A stretch of DNA of 64,000 nucleotides from Halovivax ruber XH-70 (GCF_000328525.1 NC_019964.1:1116001-1180000); one strand, 5' to 3'; shown: positions 35,849 through 44,920, counted from the first letter of the stretch. Translations and numbers: made by a program. Notes: generated from the sequence alone by a model not told the origin.

Positions 35849-36163
35849 CTAGAGGGCGACGCCGGCCAGGCGGACGAAGAGCGCGACGGTCGCCAACGCA
35901 CCGAGAACGACGAACGCGGCGTTTTCGGCGTCGATCGACCCGGACCGGACGGGCGTCGAGAGCGGTTCGGGAACGCCCGGCTTCGACCGGGCGGCTTCGT
36001 CGTCCGAATCCGTCTCTTCGAACTCGCTCGTCGATCCGCCGGGTGTCGTCGGCCGCAACTCGTCCCGGGCATTCGCGGATTCGTCTTCCGGCTCCTCGGT
36101 TCCTGGGGCGTCTGGTTCGTTTGCTTCGTCGACGGCTCCTGAGTCCGTCCGTCGCTCGGTCAT
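35849..36163 (-). CDS. Small tail-anchored acidic protein, function unknown
   Basis: A 104-residue protein starting MTERRTDSGAVDEAN. The first 75 residues are acidic, Pro/Ser/Thr-rich and probably disordered. The last 22 residues form one membrane helix (NAAFVVLGALATVALFVRLA), so the protein is tail-anchored with its bulk on one side of the membrane. TATA-like ACTTTTG (about 36186-36193) is at leaderless distance. It sits 42 bases after the pyk stop... on the same strand, upstream of nothing recognisable as a partner. Function unknown. Confidence 0.65.
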   Translation of the reverse strand: MTERRTDSGAVDEANEPDAPGTEEPEDESANARDELRPTTPGGSTSEFEETDSDDEAARSKPGVPEPLSTPVRSGSIDAENAAFVVLGALATVALFVRLAGVAL

Positions 36164-36205
36164 TGCTCCGTATACGGGAGCCCGCTTCAAAAGTGCGCGG
36201 GCGGC

Positions 36206-37957
36206 TTATCGCTCCGATCCGTCGGTGCCCACGTCACCGTCGTAGACGACGCCCCGATCGCCGTCGATGGTGACGATCCGGCCAGCCTCGACGGTGGTAC
36301 AGTCCGCGTCGCTGAGCATCGGGATCCCCAGTTCGCGAGCGACGAGTGCGGCGTATCCGGTCATCCCGGGCCGAGTGTCGACGATTCCAGCCAGTTTGGA
36401 GACGTCGCCGGTAAACTCGTCGATGGCGTCGATCGCGACGATGGCGCCGTCCGGAACGTCGGTCAGGTCGCCTTCGGGTGCGTGGGCGATCGGCCCGGAT
36501 GCGCGCCCTTCGACGACGACGCGGCCGGTCTCGATCGTGTCGGCGGCGACGTGTACCTTCAGCATGTTCGTCGTGTTCGCCCCTTCCAGTTCGGTCATCA
36601 TGCCACAGAGGACGACGACGGTGTCCCCGGATTCGGCGACCCCGGCGTCGAGCGCCGACTGGACGGCCCGCTCGATGACGGCGTCGACACCCTGGTTGCC
36701 GACCGGTGCGTATACCGGCGTGACGCCCCAGCTGAGGGCGAGCTCACGCCGGACGTCCTCGTGCGGGGTCGAGGCGACGATGGGGATCGCGGGACGATAC
36801 TTGGCCGCTTTCCGGGCGGTGTAGCCCGACTCGGTCGCGGCCACGATGGCGTCTGCGTCGACGTCGCGGGCCAGATACCGGGCCGCCCTCGCGAGCGCGT
36901 CGGTCCGCGTCGAGCCGGATTTCGGCACGCGTCCCTCGAGGACGGTGTCGTACTCGCCGGAGCGCTCGACCTCGCGGACGATCCGGTCCATCGTCTCGAC
37001 GACGCGCACCGGGTGGTCGCCGACGGCCGTCTCCGCCGAGAGCATGACGGCGTCGGTCCCGTCGAGGACGGCGTTCGCCACGTCCGAGGCCTCCGCGCGG
37101 GTTGGTCGCCGCGAATGGACCATCGAGTCGAGCATCTCGGTGGCCGTGATCACCGGCACGCCGCCCTCGTGTCCGCGGCGGATGATCCGTTTCTGAATCA
37201 TCGGGACGTCTTCCATGGGGAGCTCGACGCCCAGATCCCCGCGGGCGACCATGATGCCCGCAGACGCGTCGACCAGTTCGTCCAGATTGTCCACCGCGTC
37301 GGCGCGCTCGATCTTCGAGATGATCGGCACGTCGGCGTCCAGTCCCTCGAGGACCTCGTTGACCGCGTAGACGTCGTCGGCGTCGCGAACGAAGCTCGCG
37401 GCCACGAAGTCGACGTCGTACTCGGCGGCCAGCTCAAGTTCGGCGCGGTCGCCGGCCGTGATCGTCTCGAGGTCGAGGTCGACGCCCGGGACGTTTACGC
37501 CCTTTCGACTCCCGAGTTCGCCGCCACTCTCGACTCGCGTCTCGACGCCCTCGCCTGCGACGTCGATCACGTCGAGCTCGATCAACCCGTCGTCGAGCAG
37601 GATCCGGTCGCCGGCCGAGACGCCGTCGAGCGGTTCCGAAACCCCGATCCGATCCGTCGTCACGGCGGTTCCTTCCGCCAGCTGAACCGTCTGTCCCGTC
37701 TCGAGGGTGATCGTCTCGCCCTCGTCGAGCGGCGCCGTCCGAATCTCCGGTCCTTGCAGGTCGAGCATGATCGCGATCGGGCGGTCGCGTTCCTCGTCGA
37801 CCGTCCGGAGTCGCTCGATCAGTGCGGCCCGATCCTCGGTGTCGCCGTGACTCGCGTTCAATCGGGCGACGGACATCCCCGCCTCGGCGAGCCGATGGAT
37901 CGTCTCGCGGTCGCTCGAGGCCGGTCCGAGCGTACAGACGATTTTGGCGTTTCTCAT
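36206..37957 (-). CDS. pyk: Pyruvate kinase with extra C-terminal PEP-utilising-like domain
   Basis: A 583-residue pyruvate kinase converting PEP + ADP to pyruvate + ATP. KIVCTLGPASSDRETI and ARLNASHGDTEDR at the N-terminus, ISKIERADAVDNLDEL (catalytic Lys), MVARGDLGVELPMEDVP, and TATEMLDSMVHSRRPTRAE are diagnostic. After the usual 470 residues, an extra domain of about 100 residues resembles the mobile PEP-utilising domain (RPGMTGYAALVARELGIPM), but the phospho-accepting His is Tyr (about 535), so it cannot act as a swivelling phosphocarrier. Some bacilli carry a similar extension. TATA-like GATTTTTCC lies about 28 bases upstream of the ATG. Confidence 0.96.
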   Translation of the reverse strand: MRNAKIVCTLGPASSDRETIHRLAEAGMSVARLNASHGDTEDRAALIERLRTVDEERDRPIAIMLDLQGPEIRTAPLDEGETITLETGQTVQLAEGTAVTTDRIGVSEPLDGVSAGDRILLDDGLIELDVIDVAGEGVETRVESGGELGSRKGVNVPGVDLDLETITAGDRAELELAAEYDVDFVAASFVRDADDVYAVNEVLEGLDADVPIISKIERADAVDNLDELVDASAGIMVARGDLGVELPMEDVPMIQKRIIRRGHEGGVPVITATEMLDSMVHSRRPTRAEASDVANAVLDGTDAVMLSAETAVGDHPVRVVETMDRIVREVERSGEYDTVLEGRVPKSGSTRTDALARAARYLARDVDADAIVAATESGYTARKAAKYRPAIPIVASTPHEDVRRELALSWGVTPVYAPVGNQGVDAVIERAVQSALDAGVAESGDTVVVLCGMMTELEGANTTNMLKVHVAADTIETGRVVVEGRASGPIAHAPEGDLTDVPDGAIVAIDAIDEFTGDVSKLAGIVDTRPGMTGYAALVARELGIPMLSDADCTTVEAGRIVTIDGDRGVVYDGDVGTDGSER

Positions 37958-38031
37958 GTGCCCCGCTACGCGTGAGTCAGGGAAAAATCTGCGCAGTTAC
38001 GACGGGTGCGATCGAGATGGCTGATAGAATT

Positions 38032-38066
<35 letters not shown>

Positions 38067-38092
38067 CTTCGCCGACTACCGAGGGGCGACGG

Positions 38093-40219
38093 TCACTTGA
38101 TCTTCTCGCCCAGCGCGGCGTCACCGTGCGTGGTGAGCAGGTCCGCTTCCTCGCCCGCGGCCAGGATCATGCCGTTGGATTCGACACCGAAGAGTTCGGC
38201 GGGTTCCATGTTCGCCAGCAGGATACACCGCGTGCCGGGAAGCTCGTCGAGGTCGTGGAGCTGTTTGATCCCGGCGACGACCTGACGCGTCTCGAAGCCG
38301 ATATCGACTTCGAGTCGGGCGAGGTCGTCGGCACCGTCGATGCCCTCGGCCGTTTCGATCCGGCCGACGCGGATGTCCACGTCCTGGAAGTCTTCGAAGC
38401 CGATGCGATCCTCCGTCAACGGTTCGAGGTCGTCTGTGTCGGTCATGCTCGTGGATTGCTCGCCGGCAGTGTCGTCGCTTTCGGTTTCGCCGTCTGCTGG
38501 CGCTCCGTCGCCGTCTTCCGTCTCGTCGTCGCTCGCCGCTTCCTCGATTCGTGCTTCGAGTTTCTCGTTCAGTTCGGCGACGCGGTCGTCTTCGATTTTG
38601 GCGAATAGTTCGCCGGGTTCGTCGAACGTGTCTTGCGGAGCCGCCAGTGCGTCCTCGAGGTGTGCGTCCGCGATCTCGCCGTCTTCACCGATCTGCTCCC
38701 AGAGCGCCTGAGCCTTGCCGGGGGCGATCGGGGAGAGCAGGACGGCGGTGGCCTTCGCGAGCTGGACGCAGTCGCGGATGACCTGTGCCGCCCGGTCGGG
38801 CTCCTCGTCGGTGAGCTTCCAGGGTTCGTTGCGCTGGATGTACTCGTTGCCGAACTGGGCGAGTCGCGTCGCGGCGTGGCCGACGTCGCGCAGCGAGTAG
38901 TCGTTCACACCGTCGGTGAACGCGTCGATCGCCTCCTCGATGCGCGCTTCGACCTCGTCGGAGACGGCCGAATCGGGCGTTCCGTCGTAGTTCCGGTAGG
39001 CAAAGAGCAGGCTGCGGTACCAGAAGTTACCGACGGTACCGACGAGCTCGCCGTTTACCTTCTCCTGGAAGGCGTCCCAGGAGAAGTCGACGTCCTGCTG
39101 GAAGCCGCCGGTCGTCGTCAGGTAGTACCGCAGGAGGTCCGGGTGGAACCCTTCGTCGAGGTACTCCCTGGCCCAGATGGCCCGGTTGCGACTGGTCGAG
39201 AGCCCCTTGCCGTTGATGGTGATGAAGCCGGTGGCAGCCACTGCACGCGGCGCGTTGTACGCCGCGGCCTCGAGCATCGCCGGCCAGAAGATCGTGTGGT
39301 GCTGGATGATGTCCCGGCCGATCACGTGGACGATCTCGCCTTCGTCCGTCCAGACCTGTTCCCAGTCGTATTCGTCGGGGCCGACCCGCTCGGTGTACTG
39401 TTTGGTACTCGAGATGTACTCGATCGGTGCGTCGACCCAGACGTAGAGGACGACGTCTTCGGCGGCGCCGTCGTCCCCGGGGTAGTCGATCCCCCAGTCC
39501 ATATCGCGGGTGAGACACCAGTCCTGGAGTCCCTCTTCGATCCACTGCCGTGGCTGGTTCCGGGCGTTCGACGTGCCTTCGAGGCCGTCCAGGAACTCCG
39601 TCAGGTAGTCGGCGAACTCGGAGACGCGGAAGAACTTGTGTGTCCGTTCTCGGTACTCCGCCGGGTTGCCGGTCCGGACGCTCCGTGGGTCCTCGATCTC
39701 GCCGGGCTCCAGGTGGCGCTGACAGCCCTCGTCGCACTCGTCGCCGCGGGCCTTCGCACCGCAGTACGGACAGGTCCCCTCGACGTATCGGTCGGGCAGG
39801 TAGTCGTCGGCCTTCGGGTCGTAGGCGACGAGGATCTCGTCCTCGTAGACGTAGCCTTCCTCGTCTAACGTCCGGACGATCTCCTGGGTCAGTTCGGTGT
39901 TCGTCTCGTCGTGCGTGTGCCCGTAGTTGTCGAAATCGACGTCGAACTTCGGGAACGTTTCCTGATACTGTTCGTGCCAGCGCAGTGCGAATTCCTCGGG
40001 GTCGATACCTTCCTGCTCGGCGTTGACGGCGACGGGCGTCCCGTGCATGTCCGAACCCGAGACGTACGCCGTTTCCTGGCCGAGCGTTTCGAGCGCGCGG
40101 GCGAACGCGTCCGCGCCGATGTAGCCGCGGAGGTGGCCGATGTGGAGGTCTCCGTTTGCGTACGGGAGCCCACAGGTCACCACCGCCGGTCGGTCCGTCG
40201 GAAAGTCTTCGGTACTCAT
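38093..40219 (-). CDS. metG: Methionyl-tRNA synthetase
   Basis: A 708-residue class I aminoacyl-tRNA synthetase. HIGH is at 26-29 (DLHIGHLRG), the zinc knuckle includes CPYCGAKARGDECDEGC, and the KMSKS-equivalent loop is KGLSTSRNR (about 340-348). A very acidic linker rich in Glu/Asp/Thr (about 560-600) leads to a C-terminal tRNA-binding OB domain (DFQDVDIRVGRIETAEG, about 605-708), which dimerises the enzyme. Its TATA sits in the loop of an inverted repeat upstream. It is convergent with nothing and is followed by pyk on the same strand. Confidence 0.97.
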   Translation of the reverse strand: MSTEDFPTDRPAVVTCGLPYANGDLHIGHLRGYIGADAFARALETLGQETAYVSGSDMHGTPVAVNAEQEGIDPEEFALRWHEQYQETFPKFDVDFDNYGHTHDETNTELTQEIVRTLDEEGYVYEDEILVAYDPKADDYLPDRYVEGTCPYCGAKARGDECDEGCQRHLEPGEIEDPRSVRTGNPAEYRERTHKFFRVSEFADYLTEFLDGLEGTSNARNQPRQWIEEGLQDWCLTRDMDWGIDYPGDDGAAEDVVLYVWVDAPIEYISSTKQYTERVGPDEYDWEQVWTDEGEIVHVIGRDIIQHHTIFWPAMLEAAAYNAPRAVAATGFITINGKGLSTSRNRAIWAREYLDEGFHPDLLRYYLTTTGGFQQDVDFSWDAFQEKVNGELVGTVGNFWYRSLLFAYRNYDGTPDSAVSDEVEARIEEAIDAFTDGVNDYSLRDVGHAATRLAQFGNEYIQRNEPWKLTDEEPDRAAQVIRDCVQLAKATAVLLSPIAPGKAQALWEQIGEDGEIADAHLEDALAAPQDTFDEPGELFAKIEDDRVAELNEKLEARIEEAASDDETEDGDGAPADGETESDDTAGEQSTSMTDTDDLEPLTEDRIGFEDFQDVDIRVGRIETAEGIDGADDLARLEVDIGFETRQVVAGIKQLHDLDELPGTRCILLANMEPAELFGVESNGMILAAGEEADLLTTHGDAALGEKIK

Positions 40220-40542
40220 TGTATTTTCTTAGCGTGTCGTTGTCGCGGCGGGCGTAAAACCCGCCGGTTTTCGGTCGTGCGTCGCGCTACTCGTCCACAG
40301 GTGGGGTAGAAATCGGGTTTCCCCGCCGCGGGTGCGTGCCGTATGACCGGCGCCGCGACGATCCACCCGTTCGCTATCGTCGCTGACGCATCGTCGCGAT
40401 CGCCGTGCGTCCAGCGCCCATGATGGCCTCACGTTACCTACCCTCGTACAAAACGTTTCTGAACGGAGTCGTCCGATTTCTGCGCTCCTCGTCGAATCTC
40501 CCTCTCCCGGTCGCGAACTCCACCCCGTCGTGATCTCTCCGG
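40220..40542. other. Intergenic region between mfnA and metG
   Basis: This 323-base stretch has no convincing gene; the overlapping long reverse frame is a shadow of mfnA. It holds the metG promoter (inverted repeat at 40246-40266 with a TATA-like loop). The rest has no repeat, RNA gene or motif that I recognise. Confidence 0.5.
40246..40266 (-). promoter_or_regulatory. Inverted repeat enclosing the metG TATA-like element
   Basis: CGGCGGG (40246-40252) and CCCGCCG (40260-40266) are perfect complements flanking CGTAAAA. On the minus strand the loop reads TTTTACG and lies about 37 bases before the metG ATG, which fits a TATA box with a transcript leader of about 10 bases. A protein bound to the repeat would cover the promoter. 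Confidence 0.5.
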
Positions 40543-41637
40543 TCAATCGTCGGTCGTCGCCGCCGTCGGTGTACACTCGTCGATCGCGGCGAGGTCGTCG
40601 ACGAACGATTCGAGCATCGATCGGCTCACGTGGGGCATACAGACGACTCGAAGTTCGCCCGTCCCGGTTCGCGAGATTCGCCAGCCGTCTGCACGCAGCG
40701 CCTCGAACGTGGGCGTCGGGACGTCCGCGGCAACCAGCGGGAGCGTCGGCCTGACGACGTCGTAGCCGAGTTCGGCGAGCTGCGTCGCCAGCCAGTCGGC
40801 GTTTGCCTGTGAGCGATCTGCCTGTGCGGCGTAGCCCTCCGGCCACAGTTCTTCCATCGCGGCGACGGCACTCGCCACGCCGGCACCGGAGCGCGTCCCC
40901 GTCAGTGTCGCCTGCGAGGTCGTCTCCAGGTAGGGCGTATCGACGGCCAGTTCGTCGAGTAACGCCTCGTCCCGAACGAGCAAGCCACCGGCGGGGATCG
41001 CGGCTTGCCCCATCTTGTGTGGGTCGATGGTCATCGTGTCGACCGGGACGTCGGCGAAGGTCCACTCGGTGTCGGTGAACGGGAGGACGAACCCACCCCA
41101 GGCGGCGTCGACGTGGAACAGCGCGCCGACGTCGTGCGCGATCTCACCGAGTGGCCCGAGCGGATCGACTCGGCCGTACTCGGTACTTCCAGCGACGCCG
41201 ACGATCAGCGCCGTCTCCTCGTTCGCCCGGTCGCGAACCGCGTCGAGACGCACCCGGTGGTCGTCGTCCGTTGGAACGATCGTGAGGTCGACGTCGAGAA
41301 CGTCCGCGGCCTTCCTGAAACTGAAGTGGCCCGATTCGGGCATGATGACGGACGGTGACTCGATGTCGTTCTTCCGTGCGCGCTCGCGTGCGATTCGAAC
41401 TGCCTGAATGTTCGCCTCCGTGCCACCGCTGGCGACGTACCCTGCTGGGTCGTCCAGGGCGGCGATGTCGCCGAGCATCGAGATCGCCCGACCCTCGAGA
41501 TCGGCGACGGTCGGATACGTCCCCGGATCGCCGGGGTTCGTCGCGAGAAACCGTTCGGCGGCCTCCCGGGCGACCGGATGCGGCTCCGTACACATCGAGG
41601 AGAGAACCCGGTCGAACCCTTGTGGCTCGGCCTGCAT
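40543..41637 (-). CDS. mfnA: Tyrosine/aspartate decarboxylase MfnA
   Basis: A 364-residue PLP-dependent group II decarboxylase. HVDAAWGG (175-182) holds the PLP-ring Asp, and the lysine that carries PLP is Lys208 in [25 protein letters not shown] (70-79) binds the cofactor phosphate. In methanogens MfnA makes tyramine for methanofuran; in non-methanogenic archaea the same family is thought to make beta-alanine from aspartate for coenzyme A, which is the more likely role here. A TATA element (AGATAAAG, 41661-41668) lies 27 bases upstream. Confidence 0.92.
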   Translation of the reverse strand: MQAEPQGFDRVLSSMCTEPHPVAREAAERFLATNPGDPGTYPTVADLEGRAISMLGDIAALDDPAGYVASGGTEANIQAVRIARERARKNDIESPSVIMPESGHFSFRKAADVLDVDLTIVPTDDDHRVRLDAVRDRANEETALIVGVAGSTEYGRVDPLGPLGEIAHDVGALFHVDAAWGGFVLPFTDTEWTFADVPVDTMTIDPHKMGQAAIPAGGLLVRDEALLDELAVDTPYLETTSQATLTGTRSGAGVASAVAAMEELWPEGYAAQADRSQANADWLATQLAELGYDVVRPTLPLVAADVPTPTFEALRADGWRISRTGTGELRVVCMPHVSRSMLESFVDDLAAIDECTPTAATTDD

Positions 41638-41660
41638 GCGTCAGAACAGGAGAGTGACGG

Positions 41661-41668
41661 CTTTATCT
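41661..41668 (-). promoter_or_regulatory. TATA element of mfnA
   Basis: AGATAAAG on the minus strand is centred about 27 bases before the mfnA ATG at 41637, predicting a leaderless mRNA. Confidence 0.5.
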
Positions 41669-41742
41669 GTTGTGTTCTCGGGCAGGGTATAACTGCCTTC
41701 AGGGGACGAACGCACAAACGTTGGCATCATTGACAGCTGGAT

Positions 41743-41769
41743 ACATCGGTTACATAGGTTACGTCGGAA
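41743..41769 (+). repeat. Three 9-bp imperfect tandem repeats upstream of the toxin-antitoxin pair
   Basis: The units ACATCGGTT, ACATAGGTT and ACGTCGGAA follow each other directly. They end 32 bases before the antitoxin-like ATG at 41802, right at the likely BRE/TATA region (CTTACG about 41772-41777). A 9-bp unit puts successive sites on nearly the same face of DNA, a layout suited to an autoregulator such as an antitoxin dimer. Confidence 0.6.
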
Positions 41770-41801
41770 ACGCTTACGACAGTCGCTCCCGTATAGCCAT
41801 C

Positions 41802-42164
41802 ATGGTCATCGATATCGATACGTTCGAAGAAACTCCGGAGCCGGAACTGGGGGACCTGAGCAATCCGGAAAAAGTCCTCCAGTTTCTCCTCTCGAACGAC
41901 GACAAAGCGTTCAAAGCCGCCGAAATTGCAGACGAAACTGGCATCCCGCAGAACTCGATTGCGACCGTTCTCGGCCGCCTCGAAGACCGAGGGCTCGTTC
42001 GCCACAAGGCGGCGTACTGGGCGATCGGAGAACCGGAGCGCATCGCGTCGTTCGGTCGATACCGCCGCGTCACCGAGCGTTTGAACGAGCGATTCGGGAC
42101 AGAGGATCGAGAGGCCTGGCAAGAACATGCAGCCGGGACACCATCGACCGACGAAGACGAATGA
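41802..42164 (+). CDS. Winged-helix antitoxin-like protein of a MazF/PemK module
   Basis: A 120-residue acidic protein with a winged-helix domain in the middle (EKVLQFLLSNDDKAFKAAEI, then GIPQNSIATVLGRLEDRGLV, a good recognition helix). Its C-terminus is long and acidic, suitable for wrapping a basic toxin. The ATG at 41802 is the first start after the 9-bp repeats; the open frame extends upstream through them. It overlaps the next gene by four bases (ATGA). By position and fold it is the antitoxin partner, replacing the usual MazE/PemI fold; this is inference from context. Confidence 0.75.
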   Translation: MVIDIDTFEETPEPELGDLSNPEKVLQFLLSNDDKAFKAAEIADETGIPQNSIATVLGRLEDRGLVRHKAAYWAIGEPERIASFGRYRRVTERLNERFGTEDREAWQEHAAGTPSTDEDE

Positions 42165-42502
42165 CGCGGGAACGAACTGACGTCGTGTACGGTGCGGACC
42201 CGTTCAAAGGTGACCAGTATTCGAGACCGTGGTGTATTCTGAACGACGAACAGTATCCGTTCCACGGCGACCAGTTTCTCGTCGTGCCATTGACGACGAA
42301 GAACTGGTACGACGGGCTCGTCCCGATCCCTGAACGCGCGTGGATCAACGGTGGGACGCCAGAACCGAGCAATCTCGTTCCGTGGACCGTCCACACGCTC
42401 GACGAGGCCGATATCGAGTTCTGGCAGGGAACGCTCGAAGCGTCACTCGTCGACCAGGTAACGTCGACGCTCACGTCGTATCTCGCCGGTCGGTCGGACT
42501 GA
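42161..42502 (+). CDS. MazF/PemK-like growth-inhibitor toxin
   Basis: A 113-residue protein resembling haloarchaeal PemK/MazF-type proteins. The core pattern VVYGADPFKGDQYSRPWCIL followed by HGDQFLVVPLTT matches the family's RP-x-L and V-x-P-(L/I)-T elements in its SH3-like barrel. TLDEADIEFWQGTLEASLVD forms the C-terminal helix. MazF enzymes cut mRNA; activity here is not shown. The start overlaps the antitoxin stop as ATGA, the tight coupling usual in such modules. The two genes sit alone between mfnA and ppsA. Confidence 0.78.
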   Translation: MTRERTDVVYGADPFKGDQYSRPWCILNDEQYPFHGDQFLVVPLTTKNWYDGLVPIPERAWINGGTPEPSNLVPWTVHTLDEADIEFWQGTLEASLVDQVTSTLTSYLAGRSD

Positions 42503-42552
42503 GAGCAACGATCCGACGAGCGCGGAAATAGGACGAACCCGAGCGCTCTCTC

Positions 42553-44889
42553 TTACCGAACCGAATCGAGCAGCAACTTCTGTTCGACGCGCTTGACCTC
42601 GTGCTGGACGTCGCGGACGGCGTCGATGTTCGCCGAGATGGAGCTGATTCCCTCGTTGACGAGGAAGCGGACCATTTCGGGTTTCGAGCCGGCCTGCCCG
42701 CAGATTGAGGTGTCGACGCCGTGTTCGCGACAGCGCTCGATGACGTCGCCGATCAGTCTGAGGACCGCTGGGTGGAGCTCGTCGAAGCGGTCGGCGACGT
42801 GCTCGTTGTTCCGGTCGACGGCGAGGGTGTACTGGGTGAGGTCGTTCGTCCCGAAGGAGGCGAAGTCGATGCCCGCGTCGGCCATCTCCTCGACGCCGAG
42901 CGCCGAGGCCGGCGTCTCGATCATCACGCCCCAGGTTCGTTTCTCGGGATCGATCCCGGCCTCTTCCATGAGCCGCTTCGATCGGTAGACGTCCTCGGCG
43001 TCGTTGACCAGCGGCAGCATGATCTCGACGTTGTCGTAGCCGAGGTCGTAGAGTCGCCGGAACGCCTCGAGTTCGTGGGCGAAGACGTCGGGCCGGTCGA
43101 GGCTCCGACGAATCCCGCGGTAGCCGAGCATCGGATTGTGCTCGCTCGGCTCGTCCTCGCCGCCCTCGAGCTGGCGGAACTCGTCGGTCGGCGCGTCGAG
43201 CGTTCGGACGCGGACCGGGCGCGGGTAGAACTCGTCCGCGACGCCGCGGATGCCCTGGACGAGTTCGTCGACGTAGGCGTCGACGCCCTCGTCTTCGATG
43301 AACTTCGCCGGTGTCCGGTTCAGCGAGAGGATCATGTGCTCGGTGCGCAGGAGGCCGACGCCGTCGGCCCCAGTCGCGGCGGCGCGCTCGGCCGCCTCCG
43401 GGATGGAGACGTTGACTTTGACCTCCGTGGCCGTCATCGGCTTGACCGGCGACTGCGGCCGGACGTCTTCGACCGGCTCGGTCTCCTCTTCCGTCTCGAC
43501 CGTCTTCCCGGCGAGTACCTGCCCTCTGTCGCCGTCCAAAGTGATCTGCTGGTCGTCATCGAGGACAGTCGTCGCGTTCGTCGTGCCGACGATCGCCGGG
43601 ACGCCGAGTTCACGTGAGACGATCGCGGCGTGACTGGTCATGCCGCCTTCGTCGGTGACGATGCCAGCGGCCCGCTTCATCGCGGGGACCATGTCCGGCG
43701 TGGTCATCTCGGTGACGATGATATCGCCCTGGCGGACCTTGTCGAGGTCGTCGAGTTTCGTCACGAGTCGGGCCGGGCCGGCGACGCGGCCCGGGCTCGA
43801 CCCGAGCCCGTCGACGAGCAACTCTCCTTCGGGGGCGACGGTTTCGCCTGAGAGTTCGCCACCGGCGGACTCCACCCCGCCGCTGCCGTCGGTGACACTC
43901 GTGACGCCCTCGGATCCGGTGGCGTCGGTGATATCGTCCGGACCCGAGATCGTGGTGATCGGTCGGGACTGGAGCATGTAGTCCTCCCCGTCGGCCATCG
44001 CCCACTCGACGTCCTGTGGGGTGTCGTAGTGGGATTCGACCCGTTCGCCGAGTTCGACGAGTCGTTCGACGTCGGCGTCCGACAGGACGCGCTTTTCGCG
44101 GTCCTCGGGATCGACGTCGACTTCGACGGTTTCGCCTGTCTCGGGGTCTTTGACGTGTTTGACCTTCTTGTCGGCGATCGTCACGTCGATCTCGCCGTCA
44201 GCACGATCGACGACGTAGTTGTCCGGTGAGACCGCACCCGAGACGACGGCTTCGCCCAGGCCCCAGGCTGCCTCGACGATCATGGTCGGGTCGCCGGTCG
44301 AGGGGTGGCTGGTGAACATGACGCCGGACTTCTCGGCGTCGACCATCTGCTGGACGACCACGGCGATGTTGACTGCCGAGTGATCGAAGCCCTGTTCCTG
44401 TCGATAGTAGATCGCCCGCTGGGTAAATAGCGAGGCCCAGCACCGGCGGACGCGGTCGAGCAAATCGTCCTCTGTGACGTTCAGGAACGTCTCCTGCTGA
44501 CCGGCGAACGAGGCGTCGGGCAGGTCCTCCGCGGTGGCCGACGAGCGGACCGCGACGAACGCCTCCTCGTCGGCCGTCCCGACGTCGTGGTAGGCGGCGA
44601 GTATCTCTTCGCGCAACTCCTCGGGGAACGGCGTCTCCTCGATGAGTTCCTGTGCGTGGTCGGCAGCGTCGGCGAGGGCGGCCGAATCCTCGACGTCGAC
44701 CTCGACGGCATCGAACAACTCCTCGTCGATGCCGGCGTTCTCGATGAACTCCCGGTAGGTGCCAGCGGTGACGACGAAGCCAGGCGGGACCGGCAGCCCT
44801 GCTCCCGTAAGCTCGCCCAGGGACGCGCCTTTGCCCCCGACGGACTCCAGGTCGTCGGCGCCGATCTCGTCCAGCCAGAGTACAGCCAT
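42553..44889 (-). CDS. ppsA: Phosphoenolpyruvate synthase
   Basis: A 778-residue enzyme making PEP from pyruvate, ATP and water for gluconeogenesis. The N-terminal ATP-grasp part begins MAVLWLDEIGADDLESVGGK and includes SSATAEDLPDASFAGQQETF. The mobile domain has the phosphohistidine in GGMTSHAAIVSRELGVPAIV, and the C-terminal PEP-binding barrel ends with GIDFASFGTNDLTQY and ICGQAGSKPEMVRFL. An acidic Gly/Ser-rich linker precedes the phospho-His domain. ATG 44889 is supported by TATA TTTATC 28 bases upstream; a start at 44940 would lie upstream of that TATA. It opposes pyruvate kinase. Confidence 0.96.
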   Translation of the reverse strand: MAVLWLDEIGADDLESVGGKGASLGELTGAGLPVPPGFVVTAGTYREFIENAGIDEELFDAVEVDVEDSAALADAADHAQELIEETPFPEELREEILAAYHDVGTADEEAFVAVRSSATAEDLPDASFAGQQETFLNVTEDDLLDRVRRCWASLFTQRAIYYRQEQGFDHSAVNIAVVVQQMVDAEKSGVMFTSHPSTGDPTMIVEAAWGLGEAVVSGAVSPDNYVVDRADGEIDVTIADKKVKHVKDPETGETVEVDVDPEDREKRVLSDADVERLVELGERVESHYDTPQDVEWAMADGEDYMLQSRPITTISGPDDITDATGSEGVTSVTDGSGGVESAGGELSGETVAPEGELLVDGLGSSPGRVAGPARLVTKLDDLDKVRQGDIIVTEMTTPDMVPAMKRAAGIVTDEGGMTSHAAIVSRELGVPAIVGTTNATTVLDDDQQITLDGDRGQVLAGKTVETEEETEPVEDVRPQSPVKPMTATEVKVNVSIPEAAERAAATGADGVGLLRTEHMILSLNRTPAKFIEDEGVDAYVDELVQGIRGVADEFYPRPVRVRTLDAPTDEFRQLEGGEDEPSEHNPMLGYRGIRRSLDRPDVFAHELEAFRRLYDLGYDNVEIMLPLVNDAEDVYRSKRLMEEAGIDPEKRTWGVMIETPASALGVEEMADAGIDFASFGTNDLTQYTLAVDRNNEHVADRFDELHPAVLRLIGDVIERCREHGVDTSICGQAGSKPEMVRFLVNEGISSISANIDAVRDVQHEVKRVEQKLLLDSVR

Positions 44890-44914
44890 CTGTGTCTGTG
44901 TGCTTGACGGACTG

Positions 44915-44920
44915 GATAAA
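44915..44920 (-). promoter_or_regulatory. TATA element of ppsA
   Basis: TTTATC on the minus strand is centred 28 bases before ATG 44889. Its position inside the longer possible reading frame shows that the protein starts MAVLWLDEIG. Confidence 0.6.

Noticed and set aside
40229-41065. 278-codon frame overlapping mfnA and the metG promoter region
   Set aside because: Arg-rich, without motifs, in another frame of the same strand as mfnA, which has full PLP-enzyme signatures.
41670-41801. N-terminal extension of the antitoxin-like protein (44 codons including YIGYIGYVG)
   Set aside because: This part reads through the 9-bp promoter repeats; the ATG at 41802 gives a normal-length winged-helix protein.
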